Source: Mytilus galloprovincialis
Taxonomy: Eukaryota > Mollusca > Bivalvia > Mytilida > Mytilidae
Direction: 5' to 3'
Assembly (NCBI RefSeq): GCF_965363235.1
Contig: NC_134843.1
Location: forward strand, 49,533,535 to 49,597,534
Length of the DNA: 64,000 nt
In this document: positions 10,408 through 19,499 of the stretch, piece after piece
Position numbering within the stretch: position 1 is the stretch's first letter
How the letters are laid out: each line of letters opens with the position of its first letter
Made by a program: the position numbers and the translations under genes
Notes under the pieces: model-generated
The model's database searches: none
What the model saw: only the letters and a program-made list of their open reading frames with translations
Told to the model about the DNA's origin: nothing

Positions 10408-12170
10408 TTCAGTTCTGAAATCATCGACAGGAATTCTTGTGGGATTGCTGCTGGAGAACTGTCTGCATTCGGGACCAAGTCCATAAAACGTTGTTCCTGA
10501 AATCGAGAAAGAGCATCTGCGATTGCATTATGCTCACCCTCAATATGTTGTGCCCTAAATTGTATGTTATTGTTCATAGTGAGAAAAACTAGTTGTCTTA
10601 TCAATATCATAACTCTCTTTGATTTTGATGTTCTTTTGTTCACAATGCTTACTAATGCCTGATTATCTATTCTCAACAGAATCTTTTTATTTCTAAATGA
10701 ACGACCCCATATCATGAACGACAGCACGATGGGAATAAGCTCCAAACATGTTATATCCAATAAAATGCTAGTATCAGCCCAACTACTTGGCCACTGGTAT
10801 TGTACCCAGTGACCTTGAAAATAAGCTCCACAACCTAATAAAACATTACCTGCACTATCAGTGAATAATTCCAGACTTTCATTAGTCGACCAAAATCTAT
10901 CAGGAAAATAACACTGACCATTGAATTGATCTAGAAAATTTAGCCAAACTCTAGCATCTGCTTTGACCTCTGAATTCAATCTGACAGTATAATAAGGCTT
11001 TCCATTCTTAACTGAAGCTATCAAATCGTAAAAACGACGAATAAAAGCACGGGCTGATATAATGGCCCTTGAACAAAATGCCATTAAACCAGTAATTGAT
11101 TCAAGTTCCTTCAGTGCCATTTTCTTTTTCGACAAGACCTGATCAAGCATAAATTTAAGTTTATCCAGTTTTTCAGGGGGGATTCTAACCAACATAAGTA
11201 CTGTGTCAATTTCAAGGCCTAAAAATGTGATACATGTGGTAGGACCTACTGTTTTATTCTCTGCTAGTGGAACACCTAGCTGCCTACATACTTCATTAAA
11301 AGTGTCCATCAAAATGGTACAATTATCCGTTGAACTTTCACCAGCAAAGAAAAAGTCATCCAAATAGTGGTCTAAAGTCTCAATGCCAGCTTTCAATGCA
11401 ACTGTTTTATGCAAAAAAGTGGCAAATTTTTCAAAGAGGGCACATGATATAGAACAGCCTTCAGGCAGACATTTATTAATATAATATTTCCCATCAAAGA
11501 AAATTCCCAGAAGGTCAAAATCAGCTGGGTGAACCAATAAAATTCTAAAGGCCTGACTAATGTCCATTTTTGCGCAAAGCACGTTATTTCCTAATTCAGA
11601 GATCATCCCAACCACTTTATCAAAAGAAGAATACTTTACTTTACAAATTTCTGGATCAATGAAATCATTCACACTCCAGTTTAGAGGATATGACAAGTGA
11701 GTTATAAGACGCCATCCACCGTCATTTTTTGAAACAACCCCAATAGGAGATATTCTTAAAGTTGAAATTGGTATTTTTGAAAAGGGGCCCAACATTCTAC
11801 CAAGATGCACTTCTTTTTGTAATTTTAAATTCGTTTCAGTTTTGTGAACTTCTGCCGAAATGAGATTGCTTGCAAAACTCGAGATCCTTGGACCAGTATA
11901 GTTTAATCTAAACCCCTCTATAAATCCCAATAATAACATTGCTGCATCAGTTTTGTTTTCATAATTTGACAGTAATTCTCTTAAAGATTTAATTTTGACT
12001 GGGGTTTTGCCTTTGTCCCATAAATGCTCCAGGAGAACGGAATCTTGTGTTATTTTGCATTTGCCTAGGTGCAAAGGGTTGAAAATTAGATGCTGTTTTT
12101 TGTGGTGCTTGAGGCCGGGCTGATCTGAATCTCTGAACAATCCCAGGTGACTGAGGATTATTAGAGTTAG
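10404..12170 (-). CDS. Reverse transcriptase-RNase H polyprotein of the Ngaro element
   Basis: A frame of about 588 codons. Numbering residues from the TTG at 12140, the RT begins after GRMLGPF (114-120), a mark of DIRS/Ngaro RTs. Motif A is MDISQAF with Asp193, and the catalytic box is YLDD (259-262). RNase H follows, with Asp428 (FTDSAG), Glu467 (CLELIP), Asp492 (RIDNQA) and Asp542 (ADALSR). It copies the element's RNA into DNA. The frame has no ATG upstream of the RT. It is open from 12170 and overlaps the end of gag (to 11989) in the +1 frame, so it is probably made by ribosomal frameshifting, by splicing or from a non-ATG start. It ends in an ATGA overlap with the recombinase. I see no stop or frame break. 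Confidence 0.92.
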   Translation of the reverse strand, partial: LTLIILSHLGLFRDSDQPGLKHHKKQHLIFNPLHLGKCKITQDSVLLEHLWDKGKTPVKIKSLRELLSNYENKTDAAMLLLGFIEGFRLNYTGPRISSFASNLISAEVHKTETNLKLQKEVHLGRMLGPFSKIPISTLRISPIGVVSKNDGGWRLITHLSYPLNWSVNDFIDPEICKVKYSSFDKVVGMISELGNNVLCAKMDISQAFRILLVHPADFDLLGIFFDGKYYINKCLPEGCSISCALFEKFATFLHKTVALKAGIETLDHYLDDFFFAGESSTDNCTILMDTFNEVCRQLGVPLAENKTVGPTTCITFLGLEIDTVLMLVRIPPEKLDKLKFMLDQVLSKKKMALKELESITGLMAFCSRAIISARAFIRRFYDLIASVKNGKPYYTVRLNSEVKADARVWLNFLDQFNGQCYFPDRFWSTNESLELFTDSAGNVLLGCGAYFQGHWVQYQWPSSWADTSILLDITCLELIPIVLSFMIWGRSFRNKKILLRIDNQALVSIVNKRTSKSKRVMILIRQLVFLTMNNNIQFRAQHIEGEHNAIADALSRFQEQRFMDLVPNADSSPAAIPQEFLSMISELK

Positions 12171-13083
12171 TCACTTTGCTATTAGTGCAATATATAACCG
12201 GATGTACCCCACTGCATTTTAAACAAGCATGTTTGTATGTGCAATATTGTTGGGTGCACGTCCCATTATAATTATATGCATAGCATTTAAGAAAATTGTT
12301 TGTTGGTTTTTGTGCAATATTGAACTCTGGCCCATTAATTGGACCTGCTGGTTGCATATACAATAACCATAGCTCAGTGTCTATGACAGACCAGGATCCA
12401 GCAGGCTCCTGTGATCTACGTAGTCTAAACTGTTCATCATACAATTTCCATCCTAAACCTGCATAGCGTTTAGCCCCTAACCTGACAGTTTGCATATACT
12501 TCAACAGTTCTTGGAACTGAGATGTATGTATAGTACAATAAATACTGATATATATTAAAAAGGCATCCGTCCATATACCTATTGTGTTAATTCTTGTATC
12601 CTGTTGCTTAGGTTGTAATATAATCTGTCCCTGATTAAATGTAAGTGTTTGATTCACTCCTGTTATGTTTTGTGAATTATTTAACAAACTGCCCATATCT
12701 ACATATTCCCCATTTATTACTTTTTGTTTGACATTTTGCGATACGTTTCGCGCTATGTCATCTGACGCCTTAACCGTTTCAATGGGTAAGGCATAACCTG
12801 TGTTAATTAGGGGTTGGTGTAATGTTGTATTACCTGGAGCAGGGTAAATTGTTTCTGCTGTCAGTGTTGCTGGGATCATTATTGGACTGTGTGGTAGTAC
12901 ATTAGTTGTCACTGTGTTTGAGCCGAGCTGTACAGGTGGTGTTCCACTTGTTCTAGGTAATCTATCTGCAATATTAGCAGTCGCCTCTTCCTGTTGCTGT
13001 TTCGACTTCTTTGCAGCAGCCGCTGCACCTCCATTATTTGCCCTGCTTGTCGGCACCCTTTTTCTGCCGGACCTCCTATACAT
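11989..13083 (-). CDS. Gag-like protein of the Ngaro element
   Basis: A 364-residue protein with a real ATG. The N-terminus is basic and Ala/Gln-rich (RRSGRKR; residues 1-35), and a Thr/Pro/Asn-rich linker follows. A central conserved block at about 170-222 contains WTDAFLIYIS and YDEQFR, words I associate with DIRS/Ngaro gag. A zinc-binding region at 267-299 has two cysteine/histidine arrays, C-x8-C-x4-C-x3-H and C-x2-C-x3-H-x4-C. The C-terminus is rich in Arg, Gln and Pro. It should bind the element's RNA and form particles. It overlaps the RT frame by about 180 nt in another frame. It is followed upstream by about 730 bp of leader before repeat A1. Confidence 0.87.
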   Translation of the reverse strand: MYRRSGRKRVPTSRANNGGAAAAAKKSKQQQEEATANIADRLPRTSGTPPVQLGSNTVTTNVLPHSPIMIPATLTAETIYPAPGNTTLHQPLINTGYALPIETVKASDDIARNVSQNVKQKVINGEYVDMGSLLNNSQNITGVNQTLTFNQGQIILQPKQQDTRINTIGIWTDAFLIYISIYCTIHTSQFQELLKYMQTVRLGAKRYAGLGWKLYDEQFRLRRSQEPAGSWSVIDTELWLLYMQPAGPINGPEFNIAQKPTNNFLKCYAYNYNGTCTQQYCTYKHACLKCSGVHPVIYCTNSKVTNSNNPQSPGIVQRFRSARPQAPQKTASNFQPFAPRQMQNNTRFRSPGAFMGQRQNPSQN

Positions 13084-13813
13084 GATCTGAAACTTAAAGT
13101 GTATGTGTTATCTTCATTCAAATACATGTGCTTTACCTTATATATATATATAAAATATTAAAAGTGAATATCCAAAAAACATACGTATTTCACAAATCTC
13201 TCTCCGATTATATGTCTATAGTTTGCTCTTTCGTGTTATTCTCAGGATATATAAACTAAGAATCAATTACTACTTACTAAAATGATTGTTTTGCCATTTG
13301 TGCAAATCCGAAACATACGAGTTTATCAAAGCCGGTTCCGGTTTTTATGCCCACCGTTAACCGGAAGTTTGTCATTACAAGTTTGTCAATAAATAGAGTC
13401 GAAACACTCAACTTTTTGCTCATTTTTGTCCTGTATTTAGATGAACTAAGTCATCGACTGCATCAATTTATATGCTGACAATAAGCTATTTCAAAATTTC
13501 ATTGTGAAAATATTTGGTTGATTTGAAAACCCCTTATATCACTAAAGTACGGCAATAACAGTTAAATTCCTTCACATTTTCAAATTGCATAAAAATATAA
13601 TGTCTAACACAATCTTGGTTTGATTTATTTTTGGCTGTGACCGTTTACTTAAATTCGACATTCATTTGCACATTAAATTTTTGTATGTTTTTAAATGTCG
13701 TTTTTAACTAAAATTTCAAGACATCGGGATTAAATCGATATCAATCCGTCTTTATCGTATATCAAAATAAACTTATAGCCCTTTATCAAACCTATTTCAG
13801 GTGTTATTTCAAC
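13084..13813 (-). promoter_or_regulatory. Leader region of the Ngaro element between A1 and gag
   Basis: About 730 bp of AT-rich sequence with a (TA)n tract at 13141-13151. It should hold the 5' untranslated leader and perhaps internal promoter sequence. I found no clear promoter motif. A short frame (12909-13127) overlapping gag in another phase and one at 13730-13954 are shadows. Confidence 0.5.
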
Positions 13814-14020
13814 TTTTTTAAGAAGATTATTTTCTCGTCCAATTTTCGTCTGCTGCAATCTTGCCGACGTATTTCGAAAAGACCAAAGCGAGGTTGCGAT
13901 CAAACTAATAAACACAAATGTTAAATACCCAACAGTTAACCACCACCTGCCCAAATTAAAATCTTCGAGTTTGTACCCAATGGATAACGGGCTTTAAAAT
14001 TGTAGATTTTAAATCCTTTT
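13814..14020 (-). repeat. Split direct repeat A1 (outer end of retrotransposon)
   Basis: A 207-bp terminal repeat matching 8044-8250. Its outer edge '...aaatcctttt' abuts satellite sequence at 14021. A 'tt' is shared between the element edges and the target edge, which fits strand exchange at a very short identity. Confidence 0.92.
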
Positions 14021-17000
14021 GTTACCGTCTGAGACCTGGACGTAATTGAAAATCCTTTTCTAACAGGTGCAACGTATAAATAAATGTATTATAAGCGAAT
14101 AGGTAACGAATAGGTAACAGGGTATTAACCGAGCGCTGGAACGGGTACATGTGCGCTAATAGGGTCATTTCATCTCTAAGAACACATTCCTACCACCAGA
14201 GACCTGAACACAATTAAAAAACGATTTATTTCAAGGTGCACCGTATACCCCGCGCATTAAAAGCGAATAGGTAACGAATAGGTAACGAATAGGTAACAGG
14301 GTATTAACCGAGCGCTGGAACGGGTACATGCGCGCTAATAGGGTCATTTCATCTCTAAGAACACATTCCTACCACCAGAGACCTGAACACAATTAAAAAA
14401 CGATTTATTTCAAGGTGCACCGTATACCCCGTGCATTAAAAGCGAATAAGTAACGAATAGGTAACAAGTTATTTACCGAGCGCTGGAACGGGTACATGCG
14501 CTCTAATGGGGTCATTTCATCTTTAAGAACATATTGTTACCGTCTGAGACCTGGACATAATTGAAAATCCTTTTCTAACAGGTGCAACGTATAAAAAAAT
14601 GTATTATAAGCGAATAGGTAACGAATAGGTAACGAATAGGTAACAGGGTATTAACCGAGCGCTGGAACGGGTACATGCGCGCTAATAGGGTCATTTCATC
14701 TCTAAGAACACATTCTTACCACCAGAGGCCTGAACACAATTAAAAAACGATTTATTTCAAGGTACACCGTATACCCCGCGCATTAAAAGCGAATAGGTAA
14801 CGAATAGGTAACAGGTTATTTACCGAGCGCTGGAACGGGTACATGCGCTCTAATGGGGTCATTTCATCTTTAAGAACATATTGTTACCGTCTGAGACCTG
14901 GACATAATTGAAAATCCTTTTCTAACAGGTGCAACGTATAAAAAAATGTACTATAAGCGAATAGGTAACGAATAGGTAACAGGGTATTAACCGAGCGCTG
15001 GAACGGGTACTTGCGCGCTAATAGGGTAATTTCATCTCTAAGAACACATTCTTAGCACCAGAGACCTGAACACAATTAAAAAACGATTTATTTCAAGGTG
15101 CAGCGTATACCCCCCGCATTAAAAGCGAATAGGTAACGAATAGGTAACAGGTTATTTACCGAGCGCTGGAACGGGTACATGCGCTCTAATGGGGTCATTT
15201 CATCTCTAAGAACACATTGTTACCGTCTGAGACCTGGACGTAATTGAAAATCCTTTTCTAACAGGTGCAACGTATAAATAAATGTATTATAAGCGAATAG
15301 GTAACGAATAGGTAACAGGGTATTAACCGAGCGCTGGAACGGGTACATGCGCGCTAATAGGGTCATTTCATCTCTAAGAACACATTCTTACCACCAGAGA
15401 CCTGAACACAATTAAAAAACGATTTATTTCAAGGTGCACCGTATACCCCGCGCATTAAAAGCGAATAGGTAACGAATAGGTAACAGGGTATTAACCGAGC
15501 GCTGGAACGGGTACATGCGCGCTAATAGGGTCATTTCATCTCTAAGAACACATTCCTACCACCAGAGACCTGAACACAATTAAAAAACGATTTATTTCAA
15601 GGTGCACCGTATACCCCGCGCATTAAAAGCGAATAAGTAACGAATAGGTAACAGGTTATTTACCGAGCGCTGGAACGGGTACATGCGCTCTAATGGGGTC
15701 ATTTCATCTTTAAGAACATATTGTTACCGTCTGAGACCTGGACATAATTGAAAATCCTTTTCTAACAGGTGCAACGTATAAAAAAATGTATTATAAGCGA
15801 ATAGGTAACGAATAGGTTACAGGGTATTAACCGAGCGCTGGAACGGGTACTTGCGCGCTAATAGGGTAATTTCATCTCTAAGAACACATTCTTAGCACCA
15901 GAGACCTGAACACAATTAAAAAACGATTTATTTCAAGGTGCAGCGTATACCCCCCGCATTAAAAGCGAATAGGTAACGAATAGGTAACAGGTTATTTACC
16001 GAGCGCTGGAACGGGTACATGCGCTCTAATGGGGTCATTTCATCTCTAAGAACACATTGTTACCGTCTGAGACCTGGACGTAATTGAAAATCCTTTTCTA
16101 ACAGGTGCAACGTATAAATAAATGTATTATAAGCGAATAGGTAACGAATAGGTAACAGGGTATTAACCGAGCGCTGGAACGGGTACATGCGCGCTAATAG
16201 GGTCATTTCATCTCTAAGAACACATTCTTACCACCAGAGACCTGAACACAATTAAAAAACGATTTATTTCAAGGTGCACCGTATACCCCGCGCATTAAAA
16301 GCGAATAGGTAACGAATAGGTAACAGGGTATTAACCGAGCGCTGGAACGGGTACATGCGCGCTAATAGGGTCATTTCATCTCTAAGAACACATTCCTACC
16401 ACCAGAGACCTGAACACAATTAAAAAACGATTTATTTCAAGGTGCACCGTATACCCCGCGCATTAAAAGCGAATAAGTAACGAATAGGTAACAGGTTATT
16501 TACCGAGCGCTGGAACGGGTACATGCGCTCTAATGGGGTCATTTCATCTTTAAGAACATATTGTTACCGTCTGAGACCTGGACATAATTGAAAATCCTTT
16601 TCTAACAGGTGCAACGTATAAAAAAATGTATTATAAGCGAATAGGTAACGAATAAGTTACAGGGTATTAACCGAGCGCTGGAACGGGTACATGCGCGCTA
16701 ATAGGGTCATTTCATCTCTAAGAACACATTCTTACCACCAGAGGCCTGAACACAATTAAAAAACGATCTATTTCAAGGTACACCGTATACCCCGCGCATT
16801 AAAAGCGAATAGGTAACGAATAGGTAACAGGTTATTTACCGAGGGCTGGAACGAGTACATGCGCTCTAATGGGGTCATTTCATCTTTAAGAACATATTGT
16901 TACCGTCTGAGACCTGGACATAATTGAAAATCCTTTTCTAACAGGTGCAACGTATAAAAAAATGTATTATAAGCGAATAGGTAACGAATAGGTAACAGGG

Positions 17001-17560
17001 TATTAACCGAGCGCTGGAACGGGTACATGCGCGCTAATAGGGTAATTTCATCTCTAAGAACACATTCTTAGCACCAGAGACCTGAACACAATTAAAAAAC
17101 GATTTATTTCAAGGTGCAGCGTATACCCCCCGCATTAAAAGGGAATAGGTAACGAATAGGTAACAGGTTTTTTACCGAGCGCTGGAACGGGTACATGCGC
17201 TCTAATGGGGTCATTTCATCTCTAAGAACACATTGTTACCGTCTGAGACCTGGACATAATTGAAAATCCTTTTCTAACAGGTGCAACGTATAAAAAAATG
17301 TATTATAAGCGAATAGGTAACGAATAGGTAACAGGGTATTAACCGAGCGCTGGAACGGGTACATGCGCGCTAATAGGGTAATTTCATCTCTAAGAACACA
17401 TTCTTACCACCAGAGACCTGAACACAATTAAAAAACGATTTATTTCAAGGTGCACCGTATACCCCGCGCATTAAAAGCGAATAAGTAACGAATATGTAAC
17501 AGGTTATTTACCGAGCGCTGGAACGGGTACATGCGCTCTAATGGGGTCATTTCATCTCTA
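14021..17560 (+). repeat. Satellite array resuming after the retrotransposon, with higher-order repeats
   Basis: The array continues in phase with 7526. Blocks starting 'gttaccgtctgagacctgga' with the variant 'cgtaattg' occur at 14021, 15217 and 16057, so larger units of about 1,196 bp (seven monomers) and 840 bp (five monomers) repeat. 15217-16056 and 16057-16896 are nearly identical over most of their length, and 14021-15216 resembles 6329-7526 just left of the insertion. Monomer types with 'cttagcacc', 'cctaccacc' and 'accgtctgag' keep their order inside the units. Confidence 0.93.
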
Positions 17561-18010
17561 AGAACACATTGTTACCACCAGAGATATGAATTTAATTGAA
17601 AATCCTTTTCTAAAAGGTGCAACGTACAACAAACGTACTATAAGTGAATAGGTAACGAATAGGTAACATGGTATTAACCGATCGCTGGAACGAGTTCATA
17701 TGCGCTTCAAGGGGTATTTCATCTATAAGAACACATTATTACCACCAGAGATATGAACACAATTGGAAATCCTTTTCTTAAAGGTGCAACGTACAACAAA
17801 CTTTTTAAAAGCGAATTAGTAACGAATATTTAACAGGGTATTATCCGACCGCTGGAACGGATACAAATGCACTTATAGAGTTATATCACCTCTAAGAGCC
17901 CAAATCTTCCACCAGAGACAACAAAACAATTGAAAATCATGTTTTAAAAGGTGCAACGTAAGATACACGTATTATAAGCGAATTATAAGCGAGTGATGGA
18001 ACGAATTAAA
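17561..18010 (+). repeat. Decayed edge of the satellite array
   Basis: Two to three monomers with rising divergence, still recognisable by 'ccgatcgctggaacg', 'cgaatattta acaggg' and 'gaaaggtgcaacg'-like words. The pattern fades out near 18010. Divergence toward an array edge is usual where unequal exchange no longer homogenises monomers. Confidence 0.85.
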
Positions 18011-18119
18011 CAAGGTAATAGCATGCTCCGAAACGATGTACACCCTGCTTACATGTTTAACTCTACCACATTATGTAAGTATGTGCCTGCCCCTAGACAA
18101 GAGCCTGAAATTAAGTAGT

Positions 18120-18362
18120 TATCGTTTGTTTTTGTGTTACATATTTCCGTTTATTTTTTTTTGTATATGAAATACGGCCGTCAGTTTTGTTGTTTGAATT
18201 GTATGAGGTTGTCATGTCTGAGCCTTTTATAGGTGACTACACGGTTTGGGCTATGCTCATTGTTGAAGGCCGTACAGTGAACTATAGTTGATAATTTCTG
18301 TGTCATTTTGGTCTAATGTGGAGTGTTGTCTCATTGGCAATCATACCACATCTTCGTTTTTA
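18120..18362 (-). repeat. Dispersed mussel repeat (gccaatgagacaac family)
   Basis: Contains 'ggccgtacagtgaactatag' and 'gtctcattggcaatcatacc' and ends in 'acatcttcgttttt'. I recall this sequence as very abundant in Mytilus DNA. Related pieces in this window are at 20805-21010, 51565-51612 and 53115-53310. It may be a short non-autonomous retroelement, but I cannot assign its class. 18011-18119 before it and 18363-18600 after it show nothing I recognise. Confidence 0.7.
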
Positions 18363-18600
18363 CGCAAGCGCTAACACGGTGATTTCATCCCGTCGAACCA
18401 AGATCCATCTTCAAACATACGGACATAAAGCAGTTAAAAGGTAGAACGTATAAAAAACAAGTAAGGAACAAATGCGTATCGAACATGAAGTAAAAGGATC
18501 GGTTGAGCACAAACACATATAAATAGGTCATAAAAAGATCATTTTACCTCAACCAATTCAGAACTATTACCATATGTAAGACTATTAACAACTAGGTTTG

Positions 18601-19230
18601 TAATTGCTAGCAATAACGGAAGGCACCCCTTCCCCCTATTACCAGGTGAGCGGCAGCCATTTTGACAATTCCAAAGTCAAAGAGAGCATCTACAGATGTC
18701 TAGTAACATTTTTGCAAAGTTTCATTAAGTTTGAACATTTTAAATTTTTGATTTTTTTGCTGTTTCCATGGTTACGGCGGCCATTTTGAAAATTCTAACT
18801 TCAAAATCCAACTCTGCCTATGCCAGTTACCATTCCTGTAAAGTTTCATCCAGTTTGCGGAAAATTCTTATTTTTGAATTTTTTGACCTTTTTTGCATTG
18901 TTTCCATGGTAACAAGACCTATTTTGGAAATTCCAGCTCCAATGTTGCTCATCATTACTGTGAAGTTTCATGAAGTTTTGAGCATTTTTAGAATTTTGAA
19001 AATTTTGGTGTAGTTTCCATGGAAACATAGTAGTTCCAATGATCGCCAAAATCATCCAACACCTGTATATAGTGGGCACCTACATTGTTTTAAAATATGA
19101 TGATTCTAAGTTGAAGCATATCCAAACAGTTCACCAAAAACCAAAAACTCATTTTTTCACAATTGTGCCGTTTCCATGGTAACGGCAGCCATATTAAACT
19201 TCCATGCCATAATTAAAAAGGGGGAAGGAT
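18601..19230. repeat. Degenerate tandem repeat with 'tttccatggtaac' core
   Basis: The word 'gtttccatggtaac' or a close variant recurs at about 18762, 18900, 19013 and 19170. Each is followed by 'ggcggccat'-like sequence and then 'gtaaagtttcat' or similar, so the units are about 115-155 bp and strongly diverged. Open frames at 18604-18789 and 18768-19013 are reads through the repeat. No gene is seen. Confidence 0.7.
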
Positions 19231-19238
19231 ATTAAAAA

Positions 19239-19495
19239 TCAAATAAGTAACGAATAGGTAACGAATAGGGAATAGGGAATAGGTAACGAATAGGTAACGA
19301 ATAGGGAATAGGGAATAGGTAACGAATAGGTAACGAATAGGGAATAGGGAATAGGTAACGAATAGGCAACGAATAGGGAATAGGGAATAGGTAACGAATA
19401 GGTAACGAATAGGGAATAGGGAATAGGTAACGAATAGTCAACGAATGGGGAATAGGGAATAGGTAACGAATAGGGAATAGGGAATAGGTAACCAA
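19239..19495. repeat. Minisatellite of gaataggtaac / gaatagggaatagg words
   Basis: Repeated words 'cgaataggtaac' and 'gaatagggaatagg' in a unit of about 46-60 bp. The word 'gaataggtaacgaatagg' is also the variable-number part of the large satellite monomers at 1-18010, in the orientation of 2130-18010. Two long minus-strand frames (19232-19507 and 19239-19523) encode only PIPYSLPIRYLF-type repeats and are artefacts. Confidence 0.92.
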
Positions 19496-19499
19496 CTTG

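Larger units (their letters stand above)
7527..14020 (-). mobile_element. Complete Ngaro-type tyrosine-recombinase retrotransposon
   Basis: A 6,494-bp element read on the minus strand. Repeat A1 is at 13814-14020, then gag, RT-RNase H, tyrosine recombinase, an SGNH hydrolase frame, B1 at 8251-8581, A2 at 8044-8250, a 186-bp spacer and B2 at 7527-7857. Split direct repeats, a tyrosine recombinase instead of a DDE integrase, and an SGNH hydrolase together are typical of the Ngaro branch of DIRS-like elements. Such elements are thought to integrate from a circular DNA without target-site duplication. This fits here: satellite ending '...agaacacatt' at 7526 continues exactly as 'gttaccgtctg' at 14021, as in the uninterrupted copies near 15216 and 16056. 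A1 and A2 differ at one site that I see, and B1 and B2 look identical, so the copy is young. No reading frame is visibly broken. Confidence 0.93.

Noticed and set aside
1-18010. CRISPR-like regular repeats
   Set aside because: Units are tandem with no unique spacers, and the surrounding sequence is eukaryotic.
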